DNA of 64,000 nt from Streptomyces flaveolus (GCF_000716535.1 NZ_JNWV01000004.1:310001-374000), one strand, 5' to 3'. Positions 20,527 through 29,364 are shown, numbered from the stretch's first letter. Notes: generated from the letters alone by a model not told the origin. Program-made: numbers and translations.

Positions 20527-21111
20527 GTGGGGACCGTAACGATCGGCGTGTCGATCGCGGTCCCGGAGCCTCACGGCAGCCTGCTCCAGGAGCGGCGCGC
20601 GGGCTTCGGCGACGCCGCGGCTCACGGCATCCCCACGCACGTCACGCTGCTGCCGCCGACCGAGGTGGACGAGGCCGACCTGCCGGCGATCGACGCGCAC
20701 CTCGCCGAGGTCGCCACCGCCGGCCGGCCGTTCCCGATGCGGCTGTCCGGCACCGGCACCTTCCGGCCCCTGTCGCCGGTGGTCTACGTGCGGGTCGTCC
20801 AGGGCGCCGACGCGTGCGCCTGGCTCCAGCAGCGCATCCGGGAGGACTCCGGGCCGGTGGCGCGCGAGCTGCAGTTCCCGTACCACCCGCACGTCACCGT
20901 CGCGCACGGCATCGAGGACGCGGCCATGGACCGCGCCTTCGAGGAACTGGCGGACTTCGCGGCCGAATGGCCGTGCACCGGCTTCGCGCTGTACGAACAA
21001 GGCGCCGACGGCGTCTGGCGCAAGCTGCGCGAGTACACCTTCGGGGGGCCCGTCGTACCGCCCCAGCCGGGCCACACGGAAGTGGAACGGGGCACGATCG
21101 CCAGCCGTTAG
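20527..21111 (+). CDS. 2'-5' RNA ligase family (2H phosphoesterase) protein
   Basis: A 194-residue protein with the two HxTx motifs of the 2H phosphoesterase superfamily: THVTLLPP near residue 40 and HPHVTVAHG near residue 120. Proteins of this type hydrolyse cyclic or 2'-5' phosphodiesters in RNA or nucleotides. The chosen GTG at 20527 has AGGAGA upstream; an in-frame GTG at 20452 with GAAGGA five bases upstream would add 25 residues and cannot be excluded. It follows trpS by 149 bases. Its stop overlaps the convergent SDR gene by four bases. Confidence 0.87.
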   Translation: MGTVTIGVSIAVPEPHGSLLQERRAGFGDAAAHGIPTHVTLLPPTEVDEADLPAIDAHLAEVATAGRPFPMRLSGTGTFRPLSPVVYVRVVQGADACAWLQQRIREDSGPVARELQFPYHPHVTVAHGIEDAAMDRAFEELADFAAEWPCTGFALYEQGADGVWRKLREYTFGGPVVPPQPGHTEVERGTIASR

Positions 21112-21863
21112 GCCATCAGCCGGCGGTACACCACACGGGGCGCGTGCCGCAGGGCCGCCATCAGCGGACGGAGCGCACCGGGCACCCACACCGTCTCCGA
21201 GCGGCGGCGCAGGCCCAGTTCGATGGCCGTGGCGACCGCCTCCGGTGTGCTGGTGAGCGGCGTCCACATCCCGCCGGCCGTCTTTCCCGTCCGGACGGAC
21301 CCGGGGCGTACGACCATGACGCGGACGCCGGTGCCGTGCAGGGCGTCGCCGAGGCCCTGGGCGAAGACGTCGAGGCCGGCCTTGCTGGAGCCGTAGATGA
21401 AGTCGGCGCGGCGGGCGCGTTCGGCGGCGGCGGAGGACAGCACGACGAGGCAGCCGTGGCCCTGGGTTTGCAGGGCACGCCCGGCGACCAGGCCGGCCGA
21501 GACGGCCCCGGTGTAGTTGGTCTGGGCGACCCGCACGGCCCGCACCGGGTCGCGCTCGTCGTGCGCCTGGTCGCCGAGGATGCCGAAGGCGAGCAGCACC
21601 ATGTCGACGGGTCCGTCGGCGAACACCTTGCCGAGGGCGGCCTCGTGGGACTCGGGGTCGAGCGCGTCGAAGGCGACGGTGTGCACGTCCGCGCCGAGCG
21701 CGCGCAGGCTCCCGGCGGCGTTCTCCAGCGCCGGGGAGGGGCGGCCCGCCAGCCACACCGTGCGGGTGCGGCGGACGATCAGCCGGCGCGCGGTGGCCAG
21801 CGCGATCTCGGACGTGCCGCCGAGGACGAGCAGGGACTGGGGCAGATCGGTGGCGTCCTTCAT
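21108..21863 (-). CDS. Short-chain dehydrogenase/reductase, DprE2-like
   Basis: NAD(P)-dependent SDR, 251 residues. The cofactor motif is LLVLGGTSEIALATARRL, a variant in which GGTSEIA replaces TGxxxGIG, and the catalytic residues lie in VVLSSAAAERARRADFIYGSSKAGLD (Ser, then YxxxK). This variant is characteristic of decaprenylphosphoryl-ribose 2-epimerase reductase subunit DprE2, which makes the arabinose donor in mycobacteria. No DprE1 oxidase is next to it, so the substrate remains open. It is followed on the other strand by a YihY membrane protein gene starting 86 bases away. Confidence 0.82.
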   Translation of the reverse strand: MKDATDLPQSLLVLGGTSEIALATARRLIVRRTRTVWLAGRPSPALENAAGSLRALGADVHTVAFDALDPESHEAALGKVFADGPVDMVLLAFGILGDQAHDERDPVRAVRVAQTNYTGAVSAGLVAGRALQTQGHGCLVVLSSAAAERARRADFIYGSSKAGLDVFAQGLGDALHGTGVRVMVVRPGSVRTGKTAGGMWTPLTSTPEAVATAIELGLRRRSETVWVPGALRPLMAALRHAPRVVYRRLMA

Positions 21864-21948
21864 GACAGCCGACCGTATCGCTCACATATGACCGTTCCGC
21901 TGAAGAAACGCGGTGTTGACGCCCATGCGCAGCGGGCACAGTCGGATC

Positions 21949-22857
21949 ATGGACTGGCTGAAGAGGCTCCCGGGCATCGGGCCGATCGTCACCCGGCTGA
22001 TGCTCACGCACGCGTGGCGGTGCTACGAGCGGCTGGACCGGGTCAAATGGGCCCGGCTGGCCGCCGCCATGACGTTCGTCAGCTTCGTGGCGCTGTTCCC
22101 GCTGCTGACCGTGGCCGCCGCGATCGCCGCCGCCACGCTCAGCCCGGCCAGCCAGAAGACCGTGGAGCACCGGATCGCCGACCAGTTCCCGGGCCTGTCC
22201 GACCAACTGGACCTCACCTCCCTGGTGCAGAACGCGGGCACGGTCGGCGTCATCGCGGGCGCGGTCCTGCTGTTCACCGGCATCGGCTGGGTCGGCCAGG
22301 TGCGGGACTGCCTGCGCGCGGTGTGGGAGCTGCCCGACCGCGAGGAGAACCCGGTCGTCACCAAGGCCAAGGACGCGGGCATCCTGCTCGGCTTCGGCGG
22401 CGCCCTGCTGGTCACCCTCGCCGCGTCCACCCTCGCCTCGGCCGCCGTCGGCCTGATCTCCCGGCGGATCGGCCTGGACGAACACAGCTGGGGCAGCGTC
22501 CTGTTGCAGATCGCCGCGTTCGCCGTCGCCGTGCTCGCCGACTTCCTCGTCCTGCTCTACGTCCTGACCCTGCTGCCCGGGGTCGAGCCGCCGCGCCGCC
22601 GCCTGCTGGTCGCCGCGCTGCTCGGCGCGATCGGCTTCGAACTGCTGAAGCTGCTCCTCAGCGGCTACATCCAGGGGGTCGCCGCGAAGAGCATGTACGG
22701 CGCGTTCGGCGTCCCCGTGGCACTGCTGCTGTGGATCAACTTCACCGCCAAACTGGTCCTGTTCTGCGCCGCCTGGACGGCGACGCCGAGCAAGGAGGCG
22801 GACCTCAGGGACGCGCCCGACGGCGCATCAGGTCCGGCAGCGGCCATCGGCGGTTGA
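21949..22857 (+). CDS. YihY/BrkB family membrane protein
   Basis: A polytopic membrane protein of 302 residues with about six helices. Family hallmarks are WARLAAAMTFVSFVALFPLLTVAAAI, LLFTGIGWVGQVRDCLRAVWELPD and SMYGAFGVPVALLLWINFTAKLVLF. YihY proteins are often mis-annotated as RNase BN; their role is unknown. Chosen start is ATG 21949 (MDWLKRLPGIG), although ATG 21925 is in frame. The 3' end overlaps the convergent carboxypeptidase gene by 53 bases, an unusually long overlap that must encode the C-terminal tails of both. Confidence 0.87.
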   Translation: MDWLKRLPGIGPIVTRLMLTHAWRCYERLDRVKWARLAAAMTFVSFVALFPLLTVAAAIAAATLSPASQKTVEHRIADQFPGLSDQLDLTSLVQNAGTVGVIAGAVLLFTGIGWVGQVRDCLRAVWELPDREENPVVTKAKDAGILLGFGGALLVTLAASTLASAAVGLISRRIGLDEHSWGSVLLQIAAFAVAVLADFLVLLYVLTLLPGVEPPRRRLLVAALLGAIGFELLKLLLSGYIQGVAAKSMYGAFGVPVALLLWINFTAKLVLFCAAWTATPSKEADLRDAPDGASGPAAAIGG

Positions 22858-24064
22858 CCAGGAACGCCCCGCCGCCGAGCAGCACCAGCAGCCCGCCCGC
22901 GACGGCCAGGGCGATGCCGACCCCGCTGGAGCCGGACCCGGCGGCGGCGCTCGCCACGGGCTTCGCCCCCGGCCCGCCGCTCCCGGCCGCCTGCACCGAC
23001 CCCTGCCCCGGGTCCTGCGCGGCGGACGTGCTGGGGCCGGGCTGCGGGGTGGCCGACGCGGCGCTCTTCGGCGGCACCAGCTCGCCCACCGCGTTGACCT
23101 TGCCGACGGCCTGGAAGCCCCAGTCGAACAGCTTCGCGGTCTCCTTGTAGACCTCGTTGTGCTCGCGCTTCTCCGGGTTCATCACCGTGACCAGCAGCAC
23201 CTTGCCGTTCCGCTCGGCGACCCCGGTGAAGGTGGCGCCCGCGTGCGTGGTGTTGCCGTTCTTCACGCCCGCGATGCCCTGGTAGACCGGGACGTCGGTG
23301 TCGCCGCTCAGCAGCCGGTTGGTGTTCCGGATCTCGGCGGAGCCGAACTTCGCGCTCACCGTCGAGCAGTAGTCGCGGAAGTCCTTCTTCTGGAGCCCGG
23401 AGCGGGCGAACAGCGTCAGGTCGTACGCCGACGACACCTGACCCGGGGCGTCGTAGCCGTCCGGTGAGACCACGTGCGTGTCCAGCGCCTGGAGTTCCTC
23501 GGCGTGGTCCTGCATGTCCTGGACGGTCTGCTTGATGCCGCCGTTCATCTGGGACAGCACGTGCACGGCGTCGTTGCCCGAGCGCAGGAAGACCCCGAGC
23601 CACAGGTCGTGGACGGAGTAGGTGGCGCCCTCCTTTATCCCGACCACGCTGGAGCCGACGCCCACGCCCTTGAGGTCCGAGGGCGCCACCTTGTGCTGGG
23701 TGCCCTTGGGAAACCGGGGCAGCACGGTGTCCGCGAACAGCATCTTCAGCGTGCTCGCCGGGGGCAGCGCCCAGTGCGCGTTGTGCGCGGCGAGGACCTC
23801 CCCGGACTCGGCGTCGGAGACGATCCAGGAGCGGGCGGTGAGGTCCTTGGGCAGGACCGGCACGCCGGGGGCGAGGTTGACCTGCGTGCCGGGCATGCCG
23901 AGCCGGGCGCCGCCCACGGTGGACATCTGGGCCGGGGGCGTGGCCGTCGGGGTCGTGGAGGGGGTCGGCGCGGCGAGGGCGGCGGGCGCGGTGACGGACA
24001 GGGACAGCAGGGTGGCGGAGGTGACCAGCAGGGATCGCCTGACGGTCGTCTTCGGTGCGGACAC
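22805..24064 (-). CDS. D-alanyl-D-alanine carboxypeptidase (S11 / PBP5 type)
   Basis: Penicillin-binding protein that trims the terminal D-Ala of peptidoglycan stems, 419 residues. A signal peptide (SLLVTSATLLSLSVTAPAALAAP) leads to an exported catalytic domain. The active-site motifs are ASTLKM (SxxK), RSGNDAV (SxN) and VKNGNTTHAG, where the usual KTG box reads KNG. After the catalytic domain comes a Pro/Ser/Ala-rich linker, then a transmembrane helix (GIALAVAGGLLVLLGGGAFLV) and a basic tail, giving a C-terminal anchor. GTG 24064 is chosen because the signal peptide begins there; a longer reading exists upstream. Confidence 0.9.
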   Translation of the reverse strand: MSAPKTTVRRSLLVTSATLLSLSVTAPAALAAPTPSTTPTATPPAQMSTVGGARLGMPGTQVNLAPGVPVLPKDLTARSWIVSDAESGEVLAAHNAHWALPPASTLKMLFADTVLPRFPKGTQHKVAPSDLKGVGVGSSVVGIKEGATYSVHDLWLGVFLRSGNDAVHVLSQMNGGIKQTVQDMQDHAEELQALDTHVVSPDGYDAPGQVSSAYDLTLFARSGLQKKDFRDYCSTVSAKFGSAEIRNTNRLLSGDTDVPVYQGIAGVKNGNTTHAGATFTGVAERNGKVLLVTVMNPEKREHNEVYKETAKLFDWGFQAVGKVNAVGELVPPKSAASATPQPGPSTSAAQDPGQGSVQAAGSGGPGAKPVASAAAGSGSSGVGIALAVAGGLLVLLGGGAFLVNRRWPLPDLMRRRARP

Positions 24065-24155
24065 GGTCGAGAAAGTACCTGCACCCGCCCGCGAAGTCCC
24101 GCGTCCCGCCCCACCCCCGACACGGAACCGGACACGGGACGGCGATACTGGACTC

Positions 24156-24395
24156 ATGAAGCTCAGCCGCCCGGTCTCCTGGTTCCTGCTCGCGTTCGGG
24201 GTGTGGTCCTGGGTCATCTGGGTCACTTTCGTCAAGAACCTGGTCAAGGACAGCAGCGGGCTCGCCTTCGACGACGGTCACCCGACCGCGTACTTCTGGG
24301 TCCATCTGCTGCTGGCGGTCGTCTCCTTCGTATTGGGGACGGTCATCGGGGTCATCGGGTTGCGCGGTCTGCGCGCACTGCGCCGGAACTCATAG
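24156..24395 (+). CDS. SCO4848-family small membrane protein
   Basis: A 79-residue protein with two hydrophobic helices: WFLLAFGVWSWVIWVTFV and WVHLLLAVVSFVLGTVIGVIGLRGL, separated by a charged loop (KNLVKDSSGLAFDDGHPTA). It matches the small actinobacterial membrane family named after SCO4848, as I recall it. It is divergent from the D-Ala-D-Ala carboxypeptidase gene (starts 92 bases apart) and lies 16 bases before the metallophosphoesterase gene. Function unknown; wall-linked by neighbourhood only. Confidence 0.85.
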   Translation: MKLSRPVSWFLLAFGVWSWVIWVTFVKNLVKDSSGLAFDDGHPTAYFWVHLLLAVVSFVLGTVIGVIGLRGLRALRRNS

Positions 24396-24411
24396 CGGGG
24401 GACCGGTCGGG

Positions 24412-26139
24412 GTGGTCATCGTCTTCGCGCTCGTCGCCCTGGCCGTCCTGGCGGTCGTGGCGGGCCTGCACCGGTACGTGTGGCGGCGCCTGGTCCGCGA
24501 CACCACACGCGGCCCGGGCCCGGCCCGTCGCGCCGGCACGGCACTGTTCGTCACCGGCCCGGTCCTGACGGCCGGAGCCCTGGTGGCCGAACGCACGGGC
24601 GCGCCCTTCTGGCTCCAGCGCTCCCTGGCCTGGCCGGGCTTCCTGTGGCTGGCGCTGGCGCTGTACCTACTGCTGGGAGTACTGGCGGCCGAGGCCGTAC
24701 GCCCCCTTCTCAACCGCCTGAGCCGACGCGTCCCGCCCTCACCCCGGGACGCCGTGGCTTCACCTTCCGGCCGCCCGAGCTCGGACGCTGTGGGTTCACC
24801 TTCCGGCCGCCCGAGTCCGGACCCTGCGGGTTCACCTTCCGACCGCCCGAGCCCGGACCCGGTTGCTTCAGCTCCCGGCCGCCCGAGCCGGGACCCGGTT
24901 GCTTCAGCTCCCGACCGCCCGAGTCCGGACGCTGCGGTTTCACCTTCCGGCCGCCCGAGCCGGGACCCGGTTGCTTCAGCTCCCGACCACCCGAGTCCGG
25001 ACGCTGCGGTTTCACCTTCCGACCGCCCGAGCCCGGACCCGGTCGCTTCAGCTTCCGACCGCCCGATCCGGGACCGGGTCGCTTCAGCTCCCGACCGCCC
25101 GAGTCCGGACGCTGCGGTTTCACCTTCCGGCCGCCCGAGTCCGGACCCCGTGGCTTCGCCTCTCGGCCGACCGAGTCGGGTGGTGGGTGGGCAGGGGCCG
25201 GGGGTCCAGGGGGCGGAGCCCCCTGGGGCGGTCACTGAGGCACCGGCACAGGCACCGGCACCACCGGCACAGGCACCGGCACCGGAACGGGCACCGGAAC
25301 CTGGCGTCCAAGAACCCACCCGGCGTCTCGTCGTCTCCCGCCTGCTCGCCGGTGCCGTCACGACCGCCGCCGTGGCGACAGTGGGCCACGGCACCTACGG
25401 AGTCCTCCGGGGCCCCCGGGTCAGACGCGTCACCGTCCCGCTGGCCAAACTCCCGCGAGCAGCGAACGGCTTCCGCATAGCCGTCGTCAGCGACATCCAC
25501 CTCGGCCCCGTCCTCGGCCGCGGCTTCGCCCAGCGGGTCGTCGACACGGTCAACGCCACCCAGCCGGACCTGATCGCGGTCGTCGGTGACCTGGTCGACG
25601 GCAGCGTCAAGGACCTCGGCCCGGCCGCCGCGCCCCTCGCCCGGCTCAGCGCCCGCCACGGCGCGTACTTCGTCACGGGCAACCACGAGTACTTCTCCGG
25701 CGCCGAGCAGTGGATCGCGGAGGTCCGCGACCTCGGCCTGCACCCGCTCCAGAACGCCCGCACCGAGCTGCCGTACTTCGACCTGGCCGGCGTCAACGAC
25801 GTCCAGGGCGAGAGCGAGGGCCAGGGCCCCGACTTCGCCAAGGCGCTCGACGACCGGGACCCGGCACGCGCGTGCGTGCTGCTCGCCCACCAGCCGGTGC
25901 AGATCCACGAGGCCGTCCGCCACGGCGTCGACCTCCAGCTCTCCGGCCACACCCACGGCGGCCAGCTCTGGCCCGGCAGCCTCCTCGCCGCCGCGGCCAA
26001 CCCGACGGTCGCCGGTCTCGACCGCTACGGCGACACGCAGTTGTACGTCAGCAGAGGCGCGGGTGCCTGGGGCCCGCCCACGCGCGTGGGGGCGCCGTCG
26101 GACGTGACGGTGATCGAACTGGCCGCCACACGCGCGTGA
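24412..26139 (+). CDS. Membrane-anchored metallophosphoesterase with repeat linker
   Basis: A 575-residue protein. Residues 1-105 contain about three hydrophobic helices. A linker of about 145 residues follows, built of a 12-residue repeat (pattern S-P-S-G/D-R-P-S-P-D-x-x-x) rich in Ser, Pro and Asp. A further hydrophobic segment (LLAGAVTTAAVATVGHG) leads to a calcineurin-like phosphoesterase domain with all metal motifs: VVSDIHLG, VVGDLVDG, TGNHEYF and SGHTHGGQ. It resembles YkuE/YaeI-type enzymes acting at the membrane. Substrate unknown. The linker encodes a 36-bp DNA repeat and a hairpin usually found between genes, so it appears to have grown by repeat expansion. Confidence 0.85.
   Translation: MVIVFALVALAVLAVVAGLHRYVWRRLVRDTTRGPGPARRAGTALFVTGPVLTAGALVAERTGAPFWLQRSLAWPGFLWLALALYLLLGVLAAEAVRPLLNRLSRRVPPSPRDAVASPSGRPSSDAVGSPSGRPSPDPAGSPSDRPSPDPVASAPGRPSRDPVASAPDRPSPDAAVSPSGRPSRDPVASAPDHPSPDAAVSPSDRPSPDPVASASDRPIRDRVASAPDRPSPDAAVSPSGRPSPDPVASPLGRPSRVVGGQGPGVQGAEPPGAVTEAPAQAPAPPAQAPAPERAPEPGVQEPTRRLVVSRLLAGAVTTAAVATVGHGTYGVLRGPRVRRVTVPLAKLPRAANGFRIAVVSDIHLGPVLGRGFAQRVVDTVNATQPDLIAVVGDLVDGSVKDLGPAAAPLARLSARHGAYFVTGNHEYFSGAEQWIAEVRDLGLHPLQNARTELPYFDLAGVNDVQGESEGQGPDFAKALDDRDPARACVLLAHQPVQIHEAVRHGVDLQLSGHTHGGQLWPGSLLAAAANPTVAGLDRYGDTQLYVSRGAGAWGPPTRVGAPSDVTVIELAATRA
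24760..25182 (+). repeat. About twelve tandem 36-bp repeats inside the metallophosphoesterase gene
   Basis: Units begin every 36 bases from 24760 (24760, 24796, 24832 and so on to 25156). Each holds a core CGCCCGAGYCCGGAC with the phrase TTCACCTTCC or TTCAGCTYCC at the start. The unit is a whole number of codons, so copy number change preserves the frame. Several units are nearly identical in third positions, implying recent expansion or gene conversion. Because the repeat lacks stops in other frames, both strands stay open across it; only the forward frame is anchored to recognisable domains. Confidence 0.9.
25206..25226. repeat. Hairpin element inside the phosphoesterase linker
   Basis: A perfect 9-bp inverted repeat CCAGGGGGC/GCCCCCTGG (25206-25214 with 25218-25226) with a GGA loop. 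Elements of the form GGGGTCCAGGGGGCGGAGCCCCCTGG are common between Streptomyces genes, as I remember. Here it is translated as part of the linker. It sits directly after the 36-bp repeat array and before a second small repeat of GCACCGGCACAG type (25240-25290). Confidence 0.85.
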
Positions 26140-26349
26140 GCCGCCACCCGCTCGACCGGCTCCCACGCCTGTGGACGAGCTGTGAAACCCGGCGGAAAAC
26201 AACGCCTCGGTAAGTTCTTTCACAACTGGTCAGAAAGCCCTTCCCCGCAGTGAAACCGGTGTGATTAGGTGAGCCGCGCCACTTAGGGGAGTGGCCGATT
26301 CATGCTGGGCCAGGGGTAGGGCCTTGACGGGCCTGGGGAGGGCACCACC

Positions 26350-27909
26350 ATGCGATCTGTTCGCATGCGGATTCTCGTGACGCTGCTTGTGCTGGCCGTC
26401 GTGGGGATCGGCGGCCGGCAGCTGCTGCCGTCGCAGGAGGACAAGGACAAGACCATCACCGTCGGCACGACGGACGCGGTCACCGCACTCGACCCGGCCG
26501 GCGCCTATGACGCCGGTTCGTGGGCGTTGTTCAGCAACGTGTTCCAGTCGTTGCTGACCTTCGAGCCGGGCGGGGTCGAACCGGTCCCGGACGCCGCGCA
26601 GAGCTGCGCGTTCGAGGGCAGCGGCCTCCGGACGTACCGGTGCACCCTGCGCTCGGGGATCACCTTCCCGAGCGGGCGCGCCATGACGGCCGAGGACGTG
26701 AAGTACTCCTTCGAGCGCGTCAAGAAGATCAACTCCGATGTCGGCCCGGCGTCCCTGTTCGACACGCTCGCCTCGGTGACCGCCGACGACGAACACACCG
26801 TCACCTTCCACCTCTCGTCCGCGGACGCCACCTTCCCGCAGAAGGTCGCCACCGGCGCCGGCTCGATCGTGGACAAGGACAAGTACCCCGCCGACGCTCT
26901 GCGCACGGGCACCGCCGTCGACGGCACCGGGCCGTACACGCTGACGGCGTACGCCAAGGACCAGAAGGCCGACCTCGCGCCGAACGAGCACTACAAGGGC
27001 TATCTCAGCGGCGTCGGCCGTCCGATCGAGCTGCGGTACTACGCCGACTCCGCGAAGCTGGACCAGGCGTGGAAGGGCCGGAAGGTCGACGTCGCCACCC
27101 GGACCCTGCCGCCGGGCGTGCTCTCCGAGCTGAACCCGAGCGATCCCGGGCAGCGGGTCACCGAGTCCGACAGCGCCGAGACCCGCAACCTGTACCTCAA
27201 CACCCGCTCCGGTTCCCCGCTGCACGACGTGCGGGTGCGCCGGGCGATGGCCTGGCTGGTCAACCGTGAGCAGCTCGCCACGACGGTGTACGAGGGCACG
27301 GTCGACCCGCTGTACTCGCTGATCCCGACGGGCATCACCGGCCACACCACGTCGTTCTTCGACTCCTACCCGACCCAGAGCACCGACAAGGCGCGCCGGC
27401 TGCTCACCGAGGCCGGTGTGAGCCTGCCGGTCCGCTTCACCCTCGGCTACGGCATCGGCCGGGGCGCGGGTGCGGAGGAGTCCGCGGAGCTGAAGAAGCA
27501 GCTGGAGGCGGGCGGCCTGTTCAAGGTGGACGTCAAGGGCTACGAGTGGACCGACTTCCAGAAGCGCTGGGCCGCCGGGAAGATGGACGCCTGGGCGGTC
27601 GGCTGGGTCGCCGACTACCCCGACCCGGACACCTTCGGCGGCCCGCTCGTCGGCACCGGCTCCACCATGAGCACCGGGTACAGCAACAAGCTGGTCGACC
27701 ACCTCATCCTGGACAGCCGGCAGTACGCCGACCGCACCCGGGCCGCGAAGGACTTCAAGGACATCCAGACGGACGTGGCCGAGGACGTCCCGCTGATCCC
27801 GCTCTGGCAGCGCAAGGAGTACGTGGTCAGCACCGAGGACGTGGGCGGCGGCCAGTACCTGTCGGACGGCACGGGCGTGTTCCGGCTGTGGCGGCTGACC
27901 TGGATCTGA
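26350..27909 (+). CDS. ABC transporter substrate-binding protein, peptide/nickel (SBP5) family
   Basis: A 519-residue extracytoplasmic binding protein of family 5. The N terminus has a hydrophobic segment (ILVTLLVLAVVGIGG) without a lipobox cysteine, so it may be anchored by an uncleaved signal. Family marks: GTTDAVTALDPAGAYDAGSW, FPSGRAMTAEDVKYSFERV, DGTGPYTLTAY, and VGWVADYPDPDTF near the C terminus. No permease or ATPase is adjacent, so it is an orphan receptor that must join a transporter encoded elsewhere or act as a sensor. A 210-base region with no gene precedes it. Its TGA abuts the stop of the convergent Uma2 gene. Confidence 0.9.
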   Translation: MRSVRMRILVTLLVLAVVGIGGRQLLPSQEDKDKTITVGTTDAVTALDPAGAYDAGSWALFSNVFQSLLTFEPGGVEPVPDAAQSCAFEGSGLRTYRCTLRSGITFPSGRAMTAEDVKYSFERVKKINSDVGPASLFDTLASVTADDEHTVTFHLSSADATFPQKVATGAGSIVDKDKYPADALRTGTAVDGTGPYTLTAYAKDQKADLAPNEHYKGYLSGVGRPIELRYYADSAKLDQAWKGRKVDVATRTLPPGVLSELNPSDPGQRVTESDSAETRNLYLNTRSGSPLHDVRVRRAMAWLVNREQLATTVYEGTVDPLYSLIPTGITGHTTSFFDSYPTQSTDKARRLLTEAGVSLPVRFTLGYGIGRGAGAEESAELKKQLEAGGLFKVDVKGYEWTDFQKRWAAGKMDAWAVGWVADYPDPDTFGGPLVGTGSTMSTGYSNKLVDHLILDSRQYADRTRAAKDFKDIQTDVAEDVPLIPLWQRKEYVVSTEDVGGGQYLSDGTGVFRLWRLTWI

Positions 27910-28527
27910 TCAGTCGGCCTTCTTCTGCCCGGCCTTGATGATCTGCTCCACGTCGAGCGCGACCTCGGCGCCGATCGAGTCGGGCAGCGTCACCGTCTCG
28001 CCGGGGGCGTGGACACGGTGGTTCGTGTACTCGCTCCCGGCGGGCTCCGTGAGGACGTGGAGGCGCTGGTGCTTGCGGTCGACCACGAGATAGACGGGCA
28101 CCTTGGCCTCGGCGTACGCGCCGACCTTGGTCTTCAGGTCGTCCCGCCAGTTGCCGGAGGTCACCTCCAGCACCAGGCGGAAGCAGACCGGGTCGTAGGC
28201 GTTGTTCTCGATGAAGTGGTCGTCGATGTCGGCGTCCACGACGACCAGGTCGGGGATGCAGTAGTCCTCGGCCCCGGTAGGGAGCTTGATCGCGACGCTC
28301 TGGAGTACCTCGGTCTCCACGCCGTGCAGTCCGGCGGCGAGGAAGGGGATCATGAGATCGGTCAGAACGCGGGCGTGGGGGGCATCCGGTGAAGGGGTCA
28401 CGAGGAGATGGCCTCCGATGATCTCGACGCGGTAGCCCGGATGGCGCTCCATGATCTCGTCGGCGATGGCCGTGAGGGAGAACGGCTCGTCGGCGTCGAA
28501 GGGCTGCTCGACGGATGCAGCGGACAT
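27910..28527 (-). CDS. Uma2 family (DUF820) PD-(D/E)xK nuclease-like protein
   Basis: A 205-residue protein of the Uma2 family, often called a putative restriction endonuclease. The fold-defining residues are visible: IPDLVVVD (Asp), LVLEVTSGNW (Glu), and DLKTKVGAYAEAKVPVYLVVDR with Lys and the YAEAKVP helix. Families like this are multicopy in Streptomyces and their activity is untested. ATG 28527 is chosen because AGGAGG lies six bases upstream; the longer reading begins upstream of that site. It stands alone, convergent with the binding-protein gene. Confidence 0.85.
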   Translation of the reverse strand: MSAASVEQPFDADEPFSLTAIADEIMERHPGYRVEIIGGHLLVTPSPDAPHARVLTDLMIPFLAAGLHGVETEVLQSVAIKLPTGAEDYCIPDLVVVDADIDDHFIENNAYDPVCFRLVLEVTSGNWRDDLKTKVGAYAEAKVPVYLVVDRKHQRLHVLTEPAGSEYTNHRVHAPGETVTLPDSIGAEVALDVEQIIKAGQKKAD

Positions 28528-28617
28528 CGCGTGCCTCCTAGGGGCTGGTGTCGAGAGCATCATCGTAGGCAGCCGGAACCCCGGGCGTCCTGTTCCCGCG
28601 CGTTGACCCGCAAGTGA

Positions 28618-29355
28618 TCACTCGCCCTCCCGCCCCGGGTCCGGCAGGACCTTCGTCATCCCCGGCAGGAAGTCCGTGAACAGCTCATGGACCTCCAGGA
28701 CCAGGGGCCGCAACACCCGGAACCGGGCCAGCGAGACACCGCGGGCGGTCAGGCGGGCCCCCCGCCGCGCCAGCCGGTAACTGCGCTCCCGCCCCTCCGT
28801 GCGGTCGAAGATCCAGTACAGGACCAGACCCATCTGGGCCAGCCACATCAGCTCCGGAAGGACGTCCCGCAGTTCGGGGGCCACCTTCGACTTCGAGCCG
28901 GCCAGCACCTCCCGGTGCACGCTGATGGCCTGCTCGCGCGCGTGCTCGCTCTCCGGCGAGAAGGGGCTGAGCGGGCTGTCGGGGTCGGCGGCGTTCTTGA
29001 AGAACTGGACGGCGAACTCGTGGTACGGGCGGGCGATGTCCAGCCACACGGTCAGCACGCCCGCGAGCCGCGCCTCCAGGTCGGTCTCCCGGTCCAGGAC
29101 CTCCCGGACCGCCGCCTGGTGCTCGGCGGCGATCCGGTCGTAGAAGCCCTGGATCAGGTGTTCCTTGCCCTCGAAGTAGTAGTAGGCGTTGCCGACGGAG
29201 ACCCCGGCCTCCTTGGCGATGGCCCGCATCGTCGTCTTGTCGTACCCGCGCTCCTGGAACAACCGCATCGCGGTCTCCAGGATCAGCGCACGGGTCTGCT
29301 CGGACTTGCTGCTCTGGGGGCCGGCCGCTTCGGGGCCGTCGTTCTTCGCGGGCAC
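28618..29355 (-). CDS. TetR family transcriptional regulator
   Basis: A 245-residue repressor. Helix-turn-helix at residues 18-66: TRALILETAMRLFQERGYDK, then IAKEAGVSVGNAYYYFEGKEHLI. The C-terminal domain is a TetR ligand fold with PYHEFAVQFFKNAADPDSPLSPFSPES. It is the third gene of a leftward operon (membrane protein, DCC protein, tetR), nine bases after the DCC gene. Palindromes upstream of the operon (30310-30368) are good candidates for its own operator, giving an autoregulated module. The DNA-binding helix is of the type that reads TTGAAC-like half-sites only by inference. Confidence 0.9.
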   Translation of the reverse strand: MPAKNDGPEAAGPQSSKSEQTRALILETAMRLFQERGYDKTTMRAIAKEAGVSVGNAYYYFEGKEHLIQGFYDRIAAEHQAAVREVLDRETDLEARLAGVLTVWLDIARPYHEFAVQFFKNAADPDSPLSPFSPESEHAREQAISVHREVLAGSKSKVAPELRDVLPELMWLAQMGLVLYWIFDRTEGRERSYRLARRGARLTARGVSLARFRVLRPLVLEVHELFTDFLPGMTKVLPDPGREGE

Positions 29356-29364
29356 GGTAGGAGC

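Noticed and set aside
24760..25182. 36-bp repeats as a CRISPR array
   Set aside because: The repeats are head to tail without unique spacers, lie inside a coding frame, and no cas genes are present.
26140..26349. A tRNA or small RNA between the phosphoesterase and the binding protein
   Set aside because: No cloverleaf or conserved T-loop sequence could be found; it is read as an ordinary leader region.
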